Positions 25,489-34,156 of a DNA stretch of 64,000 nucleotides are shown here, piece after piece. A model generated the notes under the pieces. It was not told the origin of the DNA. It did no database searches and saw nothing but the letters and a program-made list of their open reading frames with translations. The DNA is from Pseudoalteromonas lipolytica (GTDB lineage Bacteria; Pseudomonadota; Gammaproteobacteria; Enterobacterales; Alteromonadaceae), in the NCBI RefSeq assembly GCF_900116435.1, contig NZ_FPAZ01000007.1:1-64000 (forward strand). Reading direction: 5' to 3'. Within the stretch, counting starts at the first letter, position 1; the number at the start of each line of letters is the position of its first letter. The translations under genes were made by a program, and so were the position numbers.

Positions 25489-27621
25489 CTAAAACCGATA
25501 ACTGATACTGGCATTATAGGAGCGACCTTGTCCTGCTAGCTGCTCAAAGCCAGTGCGCATATCGTGCTTATAATTAGCAATATTCACTCCGCCAAGTGGC
25601 TGCTGATAATACGCATCAAGTAAGTTGGTAATTGCTAACTTAAAGGTTAAATTTTGCCATGTTTTTTTACTTGAGATAGCTAATAAATTGTAGCTATCGG
25701 TTTGATTTTCTAATCGGCGCTCATCCACCTTGTCTTTACTGTCAACCCATTGCCAACTCAGGGTACTTTCCCAGCCTTTGTATGCGTGTTCAAGGCTTAG
25801 CTCTGTGTGCCATGGCATAATTTGGTATAAATCTTCGTGGCTGTCATCGCGCTCGCCATAATTGCTGGTAAACGCTCCTTTTAACTGCCATTTACCTGCT
25901 TGCTTCGAATTATACAGCTCAATAAGGCCTGCTAATTTTAGCCCATACAACGTCGCATCTAAATTAGTAAAAGTAAGAATATGTCGCTTGGTATGAGCAC
26001 TGTCAGTGCGGTTAAAGCTTTGCGTCACTTCAGCATCAATATAGTCATTTACCTGCGTGTACCAGGCATTCGCCGTTATTTGCCAGCTATCATCTTTTGC
26101 CAGCTTAGTGTAGCTAGCGCTTAGCGTATGAGCGGTTTCGGCTTTTAAATCAGGATTACCAATGTAGCCATTACCATCACCAAACCAGCCAATCATGGTA
26201 CTTGCCATAGTGCCAACACCCCAGCTGTAACGCTCATATAAATTAGGGGCTCGGTTTTTACGAGCAAAACCAAATTGCAGCTCATCATTGCGACTTATTT
26301 GGTAGCGTGCAAGCAGACTAATATCAACTAAAGTATCGTCACGTTTGCGATCCCGCTGATTAAATTCCATCGCAGCCTGTGCATCGGTTTTTGACATGTC
26401 CATCATTGAGTTCATATGACCCACACCGCCCATAGCCCCTTTGTTATAGGCTTGTACGTCGCCTGTATTTGTTGTTACCTGTTCAATACGCATGCCTGCC
26501 GACAGCCACCATGCTTGATTAACTTGACTTTCATACTCTGCGAATGCACCCAGACGATTACGTTTACCATCATTAATATTTACGTATTCGTTCGGCCCCA
26601 TCATCATTGACCCTTCAACAGCAGGCCACCAATCATCGATACGATAACTGTAATATTCGTGCCCAAACAAAAGTGACGATTCTGCAGATAAGTCTAAACG
26701 CCAGTGCAACTGATAACTGTAGTCTTGTGCGTCGGTATTCATAGGCATCATGCCGGGTTTCTCTGTACTAAAAAAACCCATTTTGTGTTTTACATCATGC
26801 GCATTCACTTGCACCTGCAAATCACCATTTTCAAGCTCTCGTTTATACTGAGCAACTAAGCCATAGCTGGTGTTATCGGTCATATCCATGTATTGATTTG
26901 GAAAACCCTGATAGGGAATTTTTTGATGACTAAATTTTACTATAACCTGCTGTTTATCATCACGAATAGCACCTGTTAATGCATGATTTTGCACACGATA
27001 TAACGTGTCGAGTACACGCTCCCCATGACCATCGTTATAACTGTTAGCCTCTTCAAAGCTGCCTTGATAAGACACGCTTACATTGTTGCTCGCAATACCC
27101 ATACCTAGCCCATAGGCTTGGCTGTCGCTAACGCTTTTATATTGTGCGGTGGTATAACCTGAGCGCCAAGTGAGCTGTTCCGAATCGCTAAACTCGGGCG
27201 CAATAGTATTCACACGAATAACCCCGGCAATATTATCGCCCCCGCTGCTAACCGGTGATACCCCCGCAACAACACTGTACGATGTTACTTGATTAGCAGA
27301 GACATAGGACAAGGGTGGGTTCATTTGATTAGCGCACGCCGCAGTGACATCCGCACCATCCACTAATACTTTAACCCTGTCTCCCATCATGCCATTTAAT
27401 ACAGGTAAGCTTGATACACCACCCGCCGCTGAAAAATCAACGCCTAAATCAGATAACAGTGAATCGGCAGAGCCAAGCAATTGATGACTATTTTGGGCAT
27501 GACCTTGCACTTCGATCACTTCAATCGAATCATCAGCAACAGCAGAGACACTTAAAATAGCGCAAATCAATGCAGCAACTTTAGTAACTAAAAAACGAGG
27601 GGGAGTTAAATGCGTGTTCAT
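25489..27621 (-). CDS. TonB-dependent copper receptor, OprC/NosA type
   Basis: A 710-residue outer-membrane receptor with signal peptide, plug and 22-strand barrel ending in SYRF. The plug has GDRVKVLVDGADVTAACANQMNPPLSYV, almost the OprC/NosA pattern. OprC of Pseudomonas binds copper through a CxxxM and an HxM motif. Here Cys96/Met100 (CANQM) and His279/Met281 (HKM) are present with similar spacing (183 residues Cys to His against 180 in OprC, from memory). Met-rich loops (GMMPMN, HMNSMMDMSK) add potential copper ligands. The start at 27621 is chosen for the signal peptide; no clear ribosome site. No partner gene for copper handling is adjacent. Confidence 0.88.
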   Translation of the reverse strand: MNTHLTPPRFLVTKVAALICAILSVSAVADDSIEVIEVQGHAQNSHQLLGSADSLLSDLGVDFSAAGGVSSLPVLNGMMGDRVKVLVDGADVTAACANQMNPPLSYVSANQVTSYSVVAGVSPVSSGGDNIAGVIRVNTIAPEFSDSEQLTWRSGYTTAQYKSVSDSQAYGLGMGIASNNVSVSYQGSFEEANSYNDGHGERVLDTLYRVQNHALTGAIRDDKQQVIVKFSHQKIPYQGFPNQYMDMTDNTSYGLVAQYKRELENGDLQVQVNAHDVKHKMGFFSTEKPGMMPMNTDAQDYSYQLHWRLDLSAESSLLFGHEYYSYRIDDWWPAVEGSMMMGPNEYVNINDGKRNRLGAFAEYESQVNQAWWLSAGMRIEQVTTNTGDVQAYNKGAMGGVGHMNSMMDMSKTDAQAAMEFNQRDRKRDDTLVDISLLARYQISRNDELQFGFARKNRAPNLYERYSWGVGTMASTMIGWFGDGNGYIGNPDLKAETAHTLSASYTKLAKDDSWQITANAWYTQVNDYIDAEVTQSFNRTDSAHTKRHILTFTNLDATLYGLKLAGLIELYNSKQAGKWQLKGAFTSNYGERDDSHEDLYQIMPWHTELSLEHAYKGWESTLSWQWVDSKDKVDERRLENQTDSYNLLAISSKKTWQNLTFKLAITNLLDAYYQQPLGGVNIANYKHDMRTGFEQLAGQGRSYNASISYRF

Positions 27622-27748
27622 AAGTCTATAAAACAAAAAGTTAATTTATAAACCGATTATAAAACGCATTAATTTGGCTGAACACGTGACATATTGTCGC
27701 ACCCGCTGCGCAGTCAAAACTTACAGAATACAAAAAATACGTAAAATA

Positions 27749-28600
27749 CTAGCGTAATACCACCAACGGAATACGGCTATCTTCAAGCATTTTTAATGTG
27801 GTGCTGCCCAAAAAGAATTGTCGCCATTTAGAGTGACCAAATGCCCCCATCACCATAAGATCAACGGCATGGTCGCTTTTATAACGCCATAACGCCTCAT
27901 ATACATCGCCATCGAGCATGCGTGCTCTCACATTAAACCCATGCTCTGCTAAGCGTGCCGATGCGATGTCCAGCTTATCTTGGCAATGACCATCATGCTT
28001 ATCGACCATGACTAAATGACAACCTAAGCCTTTTAAAATCCCCCCTTTAATAATTTGGCTTATTGCTTGGTCAGTACTGTCACTGCCATCGTAAGCCAGC
28101 ATAAAATTAGTGGGAGCATGAAACTGCGGCGGCACAATTGCCACAGGAGTATGAACTTGACGAATTAAGGTTTCGATATGCGACCCTAGCATCTTAAAAT
28201 TATCACCGTGTCCTTTTCCTGCGCGGCCAATAATCATTACTCTGGCACTGTCTTCGTGTGTCAGTAACGCATCGACTAAATTCATTGAAAGCTGTTGTTT
28301 TTCAACAGCGGTCAGCCCTGCATGCTCAGCTTTCTTTACAGCTTCCTCTAACAGTAAATGGCCATGTTGAGCAGCGACTTTATTGCGCTCTTGTTCAAGT
28401 TTGGCAAGCTGTTCAAGTAATGATGTTTGCGAACCTAAGCCAATAATCGCCGTAAGGTCATCACTACCCTGTTGCAAAGGAGGCTCTAGCGCATGTAAAA
28501 AACGTATGGGGTGCGAAGTACGTTTGGCTATCCAAATAGCAGCCTCTGTCACTGCACTGGTGATAGTTGAACCATCAATACAGGCGAATATCTTTTCCAT
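27749..28600 (-). CDS. Tandem-domain universal stress protein
   Basis: A 283-residue cytoplasmic protein made of two UspA folds, each about 140 residues. The first begins MEKIFACIDGSTITSAVTEAAIWIA; its ATP-loop-like end is VMIIGRAGKGHGDNFKMLGSHIETLIRQVHTPVAIVPP. The second begins FMLAYDGSDSTDQAI and ends DLMVMGAFGHSKWRQFFLGSTTLKML, which has the Gx2Gx9G(S/T) nucleotide-binding pattern. UspE-like proteins respond to starvation and stress. The start at 28600 is set by GGAGGGAG 6-13 bases upstream. A longer frame (11 more codons) overlaps that ribosome site. Confidence 0.92.
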   Translation of the reverse strand: MEKIFACIDGSTITSAVTEAAIWIAKRTSHPIRFLHALEPPLQQGSDDLTAIIGLGSQTSLLEQLAKLEQERNKVAAQHGHLLLEEAVKKAEHAGLTAVEKQQLSMNLVDALLTHEDSARVMIIGRAGKGHGDNFKMLGSHIETLIRQVHTPVAIVPPQFHAPTNFMLAYDGSDSTDQAISQIIKGGILKGLGCHLVMVDKHDGHCQDKLDIASARLAEHGFNVRARMLDGDVYEALWRYKSDHAVDLMVMGAFGHSKWRQFFLGSTTLKMLEDSRIPLVVLR

Positions 28601-28850
28601 TGCCACTCCCTCCAAAGCCAAGTCTATATACACAGTATAGTTGGGATTTATATTTGTATTTATTTTGAAATGCTCAGCCTTAAGAAGTTCAACTTTATTC
28701 GTTATAGCAAACTAATATAGAACGTTCCAAAAAGTGCTGGTTTACTCTATTTTATTTGTATTACAATAGCGCATAGCACCTCTTATCATCAGAACGCAAC
28801 ATGGTTCTGGCATTTTCTATTTCTCTTAAAACATGTTTTAAAGGAGTTAC

Positions 28851-30041
28851 ATGACTAACGTCACCAAAACTCAAGGCCGCGAAAGCACCTTTACAATCTT
28901 AATCGTATTAGCCTTAGGAACATTTATTCTTGGCCTCTCTGAGTTTTCAATGATGCCAATGCTGCCGCTTATTAGCGAAACATTTTCATCAACTCCGGCA
29001 CAAAGTGGGTATGCCATTAGCGCCTATGCTATTGGTGTGGTGGTGGGTGCGCCACTTTTTATGATCACCACAGCCAATATGCGAAAACGTAATGCCCTAC
29101 TTATGTTTGTTACTATGATGTTTTTATTCAATGGCTTAAGTGCTTTTTCACATTCTCTTGAGCAATTGATTTTATTTCGCTTTTTAAGTGGCTTGCCCCA
29201 TGGAGCCTATTTTGCCGCCGCTATTTTACTGGCCGCCGACATTGCCCCTGCCGACAAACGAGCCAGCTTTATGTCAAAAGTATTTATGGGCTTAACCGTG
29301 GCGACCATCGTGGGTGTACCAATGGTGACGTTAGTGGGACAAAACTTTAGTTGGCGCTATTGTTTAGCTGGCACCGCAGTGCTTGCTCTTGTTGCCTTAG
29401 TGCTAATTGTAAAATACGTACCAAACGTTAAGAACTCATCACCCACTTCAATTCTAGATGAATTAAGTGTGCTGAAAAACAAGCTAGTATGGACTATTTT
29501 AGGCATCATTATTATTGGTTTTGGCGGCGTATTTTGTGTTTACACTTACATTGCCGACACTATTTTAATTGTGACTCATACGCCCGCTTACACTATATCA
29601 ATCGCTATGATCATGTTTGGTATTGGCTGCACCTTAGGCAACTATGTGTTAGGAAAGGCAGCCGACCATTCACCACTAAAAACCACAGGGGCAGCACTTA
29701 TAGGTGCCGTCGTATTTGCAGCAAGTTATGTCAGTGCCAGCCACAATATTTGGCTACTTTATGCGGTGATTTTCTTTATTGGTTTTAGTGTTGGTTTGGG
29801 TACTGTTATTCAATCACTATTAATGGATGTATCACCACAAGGCCATGCCATGATAGGTGCACTCGTACAATGCGCATTTAATACAGCCAATGCCATTGGC
29901 CCTTGGCTTGGTGGTATGGCCATTGCCCAAGGTGCATTGCCCAGTCAAACGGGTTATGTCTCGGCAGCCCTTTTTTTAGGCGGCTTTATGATGTGGTCAT
30001 TAAGCGCAATACAAATGAAAAAATTACGCGTTGAAAGTTAA
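28851..30041 (+). CDS. MFS transporter, DHA1/AraJ-like
   Basis: A 396-residue major facilitator with twelve helices. The N-terminal LALGTFILGLSEFSMMPMLPLIS (helix 1) and FRFLSGLPHGAYFAAAILLAADIAPADKRA (helix 4 with the G-x-x-x-G and the following charged loop) are characteristic of the AraJ/YdhP drug:H+ antiporter branch. The helix 8-9 region LGKAADHSPLKTTGAAL and terminal AIGPWLGGMAIAQG also fit. It probably exports arabinose-like sugars, purine analogues or drugs; the substrate is not predictable. RBS AAAGGAG is 6 bases before ATG 28851. A REP-like composite follows the stop. Confidence 0.88.
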   Translation: MTNVTKTQGRESTFTILIVLALGTFILGLSEFSMMPMLPLISETFSSTPAQSGYAISAYAIGVVVGAPLFMITTANMRKRNALLMFVTMMFLFNGLSAFSHSLEQLILFRFLSGLPHGAYFAAAILLAADIAPADKRASFMSKVFMGLTVATIVGVPMVTLVGQNFSWRYCLAGTAVLALVALVLIVKYVPNVKNSSPTSILDELSVLKNKLVWTILGIIIIGFGGVFCVYTYIADTILIVTHTPAYTISIAMIMFGIGCTLGNYVLGKAADHSPLKTTGAALIGAVVFAASYVSASHNIWLLYAVIFFIGFSVGLGTVIQSLLMDVSPQGHAMIGALVQCAFNTANAIGPWLGGMAIAQGALPSQTGYVSAALFLGGFMMWSLSAIQMKKLRVES

Positions 30042-30055
30042 CCAGTTAGTCAAAT

Positions 30056-30138
30056 TTGTAGCCGCGATTTCATATCGCGTAGAAGGAGTGGCGTTTAATC
30101 AAGAATGGCTTACCATTCGGCGTTAAAACGCCTCCTTC
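30056..30138. repeat. REP-like repeat, copy C, plus nested hairpin
   Basis: TTGTAGCCGCGATTTCATATCGCG (24 bases from 30056; key core TGTAGCCGCGATTT) repeats the unit seen at 24329 and 25442. It runs into a larger fold: GAAGGAG-TG-GCGTTT (30082-30096) pairs with AAACGC-CTCCTTC (30126-30138), and GAATGG-CTTA-CCATTC (30103-30118) forms the inner hairpin. Confidence 0.6.
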
Positions 30139-30226
30139 AACTTGCTACTCTCTTTTTATTCATCCCGAAATACCTCTTCGATTCTTACGTTAAATACACT
30201 TTATAAAAACGTATATACACTCGATA

Positions 30227-30257
30227 TGTTGACTTTTTTGTTTCAAAAAAGGCAACA
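30227..30257. promoter_or_regulatory. Near-perfect 31-bp palindrome upstream of the STAND gene
   Basis: Arms TGTTGACTTTTTT and AAAAAAGGCAACA match at 12 of 13 positions around loop GTTTC. It ends 100 bases before the ATG at 30358. This is a candidate operator for the winged-helix domain encoded downstream, but it could also be a terminator-like stem. Confidence 0.5.
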
Positions 30258-30357
30258 CACTTGCCGTCAATCTCATAATATAGTATTAATCAAGAGTGTG
30301 CGTGGCATGAACAAAATCGGTCCAGGCGATTAATTTTAATAAAAAGAAGATAACACT

Positions 30358-33300
30358 ATGAGTACGGCGCTGTTTTTCGTTGGTGAGTGGCAAGTTACCC
30401 CCAGCACAAATTCAATACGACGTGGCGAGCAAGTAAAACACATCGAGCCAAAAGCAATGGATGTATTATTGCTGCTATGCGAAAAACAAGGTGAACTGTT
30501 AACCAGCGATGAAATTATCAATCACTGTTGGCCAAATGTAGCGCTTGGCGATAACCCGCTACATAAAGTGATCACGCAGCTACGCAAAGCATTTGACGAT
30601 AAAGCCAGTGATCCGCAGTACATCGAAACCATTCGTAAACGCGGTTACCGCGTTATTGCCGAAATCAACTTTGTGCTCAACGAAGAACAAAAAGCCAGCC
30701 AAACCAGTTGGCAAGGTGATTCGCCTTTTGTTGGCTTAAGTGCGTTTGCACCTGAGCAAGCCGATGTGTTTTTTGGCCGTAATAAACAAATAGAAACCTT
30801 ATTACACAGGGTATCGGCTCAAATAGAGTTTGGTCGCGCGTTTTGCTTAATATTGGGGGCCAGTGGTTCAGGTAAATCGTCGTTAGTTAACGCAGGTGTA
30901 TTGCCCGCTTTAATGTCGAGTAATGGCTACGATGGCATTAGAGTACACAGTTACTGCCAACTCGACTTTGCCGATGTGAGTAAAGAGCGCTTACTCCTTG
31001 ATTTAGCCTCAACCTTGCTCGATTTAGAAATAAACGACGCACCTGTACTTCGCGATATAAGCGCCGATACACTGGCTGAATTGTTATTAACAGATCCAGA
31101 ACAGGTTATTACCCGCTGTAAAGCAGCCCTTGCAACGCTAAATACAGAGCACACTACGCCCTATTTATTTTTATTTATCGACAGGCTCGAAGTGCTATTG
31201 TCATCACCGGTATTTAGCGACGACGAGCGCAGTCAGTTTTTAAAACTCATAGAATGCTTAGCGACAAGTGGCTGCATGATCATTTTTAGTGCCTGTCGTA
31301 ATGACTTTTACCCACAAGTAGTGAGTCAACCAAGTTTAATGGCAGGTAAAGCCAATGGCGCACATTTTGACTTATTAGCGCCAACGCGCTCTGAGCTTAA
31401 GCAAATGATCCGTTTGCCAGCACTTGCAGCAGGCTTAAGTTGGCAACATCACCCAGAGCATCACACACCGCTTGATGAACAACTTTGTAACGACACCGCC
31501 AATAACCCAGATGCATTGCCAATGCTGCAATACACGTTGCAACAGCTTTACTTGCAGCGCAGCCCAGACAACGAACTGCTGTTTACTGAATACCAAGCCC
31601 TAGGCACCATCGAAGGAGCCATCGGTCAAAAAGCCGAACAGGTATTTTGCCAATTACCCAAAGAACAACAAACTGAACTTGCCGCAGTCCTTTCAAAGCT
31701 GATCACGCTAAACCCAGATGGCGAAACACTCACCAGCCGCGCAGCACGTTGGAGCGAATTAACCAGCCCAGCTGCAACCAAACTTGTTCAGGCTATGGTC
31801 GACAGCCGCTTGTTTGTATCGCACCTTAAAAATGAGCAAGCCTGCTTTAGTCTTGCCCACGAAGCGTTGCTGCGCCATTGGCAACGCGCTATCGATTGGG
31901 TGCAAGAACACCAACAAAGCTTAGCAATAAAGAGCCGCGTGCAACTAGCTACCGAGCGTTGGCTGCTTGAACAAAAACACAGCGACTTTTTATTAGCCCA
32001 AGGCAAACCGCTGCAAGAAGCACACAGCCTAGTTAAAAACCCTATGTTTAGCTTATCAAGCGACGAACAAGCGTTAATTAAAGCTTCTAGCAATAAAGCG
32101 AAACGTAAAAAACGCGTGTTACAAATAACGGTGGCTGCACTTGTTTGCTTAACCTTTATTGCCACATTTATGAGCGTGCGCAGCTACCATGCAGAGCAAG
32201 TAGCAAAACAAAAACGCCAAGAAGCTGAGAGTTTATTGGGTTTTATGGTCGGTGAATTTGCCGACAAACTCAGAAGCGTTAATCGTATGGATTTACTGGA
32301 TGGTATTAGCAATAAGGCTCTTGAGTATTTTTCCAATCAAGACGAAGAAGCTGCCTCGTTGTTTGACTTTAGCGATAAACAAGCTCAGTTTAATAACCGC
32401 TTTCAATACGCTCAAACCTTAGAGGCCATGGGCGAAGTCGCCTATTCGCGCGGCAAAACCGACGAAGCCTTCACCGCCTTTGAAAATGCGCGAACGCGCC
32501 TAGAATCTTTACTAAAAATTCAACCCAACAACCTTGATGTTTTAATGCTTGCAGGGGCTAATGCTTTTTGGCTTGGTAACTTAACTTATGAGCAAAGTAA
32601 TTACCTAGCTACTGAACCAATGTTTAAACGTTACTTGGCTTACAGCGAAAAAATGTATCAGCTTGCCCCTAATGACTTTAATTCGATTATGGAGCTATCT
32701 TACTCACACAATTCACTGGGTTCACTGTATTTAAAGCAGTTTAATTACGCACTCGCAAAGCAGAGCTTTACTGAGTCTTTAAAACTTAAAAACCAAGCCC
32801 TTGAGCTAAAACCTAATAACAAAAATTTATTACGCGATAAAACAGACACCATTAGTTGGATTGCAACCACAGAAGAAAGGCTAGGTAATTTGAACGCAGC
32901 TCTCGAACTGCTTGAACAAGCCACTCAAGAACTAGTCAACATGCTTGAAACGTCACCGAATGATGCAAGCTTACATAATTATTTAGCAAACACTTATATG
33001 CAACAAAGCTTTTTATTGAGCTACTTCCCAAATAAGAGAGCGGCATTTTTAAAAGCAGAAAAAGCAACTAATGCGATTAATAGAGCTAGGATCCAAGATC
33101 CAAAAAATCAAAAGTTTCAACGCACTTTTTATAGAACGCTTGCATATCAATTAATGCTATTAGATAAAAGTAAAACAAGTGACAGAGTACCAGAAGTTTT
33201 AAGTTACATTGATGAACAGGGATTTTCAGATACGACTTTAATAAACGTTCAAATAGGTGTGATTCATTATTTAATAAATCGAAACCTTTTAAATGAAGCT

Positions 33301-33612
33301 GAAGAGCTACTATTAAAACTAGAAAGCAACTCAGATTTTATTGAGAGAATATCTGACACTAGCAAAATAGAAAACAACTCTGCACTAATAAAAGCTAATT
33401 TAATTAAAGCAAAGCTCGCTAAAGACAAAATATCAAAACAACAAGCATGCCAAGAAACTATTAATACAATCGAAGAAAACAATAATGGTAGTAAAAGCAT
33501 TAAAATGACCTACCCCCTAATTCAAGCATATACTTGCTTAAATAAAGAAAGTGAAATCAATACACTAAAAAACAAACTGATTGAGTTAGGTATCACTAAC
33601 TTTGAACTATAA
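30358..33612 (+). CDS. Membrane-anchored winged-helix / STAND NTPase / TPR protein
   Basis: A 1084-residue multidomain regulator. Residues about 5-103 are an OmpR/CadC-type winged helix (RGEQVKHIEPKAMDVLLLL, then TIRKRGYRVIAEINF). From about 122 a novel-STAND-1-type NTPase begins (SPFVGLSAFAPEQADVFFGRNKQI), with Walker A GASGSGKSS at 167-175 and Walker B LFLFIDRLE (Asp275, Glu278). A single hydrophobic helix lies at about 587-606. TPR-like repeats then run to the end and would be periplasmic if topology is as in CadC. This suggests an ATP-switched, membrane-tethered transcription factor with an external sensor. Bases after about 32880 are much richer in A+T. The small gene 17 bases downstream is probably in the same operon. 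Confidence 0.85.
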   Translation: MSTALFFVGEWQVTPSTNSIRRGEQVKHIEPKAMDVLLLLCEKQGELLTSDEIINHCWPNVALGDNPLHKVITQLRKAFDDKASDPQYIETIRKRGYRVIAEINFVLNEEQKASQTSWQGDSPFVGLSAFAPEQADVFFGRNKQIETLLHRVSAQIEFGRAFCLILGASGSGKSSLVNAGVLPALMSSNGYDGIRVHSYCQLDFADVSKERLLLDLASTLLDLEINDAPVLRDISADTLAELLLTDPEQVITRCKAALATLNTEHTTPYLFLFIDRLEVLLSSPVFSDDERSQFLKLIECLATSGCMIIFSACRNDFYPQVVSQPSLMAGKANGAHFDLLAPTRSELKQMIRLPALAAGLSWQHHPEHHTPLDEQLCNDTANNPDALPMLQYTLQQLYLQRSPDNELLFTEYQALGTIEGAIGQKAEQVFCQLPKEQQTELAAVLSKLITLNPDGETLTSRAARWSELTSPAATKLVQAMVDSRLFVSHLKNEQACFSLAHEALLRHWQRAIDWVQEHQQSLAIKSRVQLATERWLLEQKHSDFLLAQGKPLQEAHSLVKNPMFSLSSDEQALIKASSNKAKRKKRVLQITVAALVCLTFIATFMSVRSYHAEQVAKQKRQEAESLLGFMVGEFADKLRSVNRMDLLDGISNKALEYFSNQDEEAASLFDFSDKQAQFNNRFQYAQTLEAMGEVAYSRGKTDEAFTAFENARTRLESLLKIQPNNLDVLMLAGANAFWLGNLTYEQSNYLATEPMFKRYLAYSEKMYQLAPNDFNSIMELSYSHNSLGSLYLKQFNYALAKQSFTESLKLKNQALELKPNNKNLLRDKTDTISWIATTEERLGNLNAALELLEQATQELVNMLETSPNDASLHNYLANTYMQQSFLLSYFPNKRAAFLKAEKATNAINRARIQDPKNQKFQRTFYRTLAYQLMLLDKSKTSDRVPEVLSYIDEQGFSDTTLINVQIGVIHYLINRNLLNEAEELLLKLESNSDFIERISDTSKIENNSALIKANLIKAKLAKDKISKQQACQETINTIEENNNGSKSIKMTYPLIQAYTCLNKESEINTLKNKLIELGITNFEL

Positions 33613-33629
33613 AAAATAAAGGGAAAAAC

Positions 33630-34007
33630 ATGAGCGAAAATCAAACTTACAATTTTACAGTGAATGTTTCACTTAACACTGAAAATGAAGCTGTATTTAC
33701 ATACTTCCAAGACGGTCAGCAAGTTTCTGGTGGCGGTACTGTTAACCAAAGAAACAGCCTAGGTATCTATACATTAGATGAAGCAACGAGTGCAGCAGGA
33801 TTTGTATTTACAGGTGCTAACTTTTCAAATATTGAGGGCGAATGTGCGCAAGACTTTAGCCACTCTGTTACTGATAATGGCCAAACGATTCAGATTTCAG
33901 ATTCTGATGAGAATAGCGGTAAAGCATGTATGGTTTTCACTGTAGAGTGCAATGGCATAAGTTATGAAAGTGCCGATCCGCAAGTAAACAATGAAAAAGA
34001 AAACTAA
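33630..34007 (+). CDS. Small protein of unknown function in operon with the STAND regulator
   Basis: A 125-residue protein without signal peptide or membrane helix. It looks beta-rich (YNFTVNVSLNTENEAVFTYF, GGGTVNQRNSLGIYTLDEA) with three cysteines (GECAQDF, GKACMVF, VECNGI) and an acidic, disordered tail (ESADPQVNNEKEN). AAAGGGAAAAAC gives a ribosome site. It resembles short proteins carrying a conserved Asp-Pro near the C-terminus that I have seen next to winged-helix/TPR regulators, but I cannot confirm a family. Co-transcription with the regulator and a terminator directly after suggest it is its partner or output. Confidence 0.75.
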   Translation: MSENQTYNFTVNVSLNTENEAVFTYFQDGQQVSGGGTVNQRNSLGIYTLDEATSAAGFVFTGANFSNIEGECAQDFSHSVTDNGQTIQISDSDENSGKACMVFTVECNGISYESADPQVNNEKEN

Positions 34008-34020
34008 ACAACACCCACAT

Positions 34021-34043
34021 AAGGCTCCATCAAGGAGCCTTTT
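34021..34043 (+). terminator. Terminator closing the STAND/small-protein operon
   Basis: AAGGCTCC / GGAGCCTT arms with a 5-base loop, followed by TT. It separates the operon from the PAS-GGDEF gene. Confidence 0.8.
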
Positions 34044-34156
34044 ACTACTTATAAACAATAACTTAAAACCAGAAGATTACCGGAAGGTTAATTTGCACTT
34101 TTTTAAGTAACTTTATAGACACCAAAATCGTTTGCATCGGCAAAAAGGAAACGAAC

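Larger units (their letters stand above)
30042..30357. other. 316-bp intergenic region with a REP-like composite and a long palindrome
   Basis: No gene is supported here. The first third holds a REP-like composite (30056-30138). A 31-base near-perfect palindrome lies at 30227-30257. A very short frame of eight codons (MNKIGPGD, 30307-30333) ends just before the leader of the downstream STAND gene; it has no clear ribosome site and is not called. The rest is A+T-rich and probably holds the promoter of the STAND gene. Confidence 0.6.

Noticed and set aside
27680..27710. GTGACATATTGTCGC-like half palindrome upstream of the copper receptor as a metal-regulator site
   Set aside because: Only four bases pair on each side (GACA-TAT-TGTC) and it matches no copper or zinc operator pattern I can name.
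30142..30333. 63-codon frame before the STAND gene, ending in the octapeptide MNKIGPGD
   Set aside because: No ribosome site, no conserved-looking content, and it runs through the palindrome at 30227.
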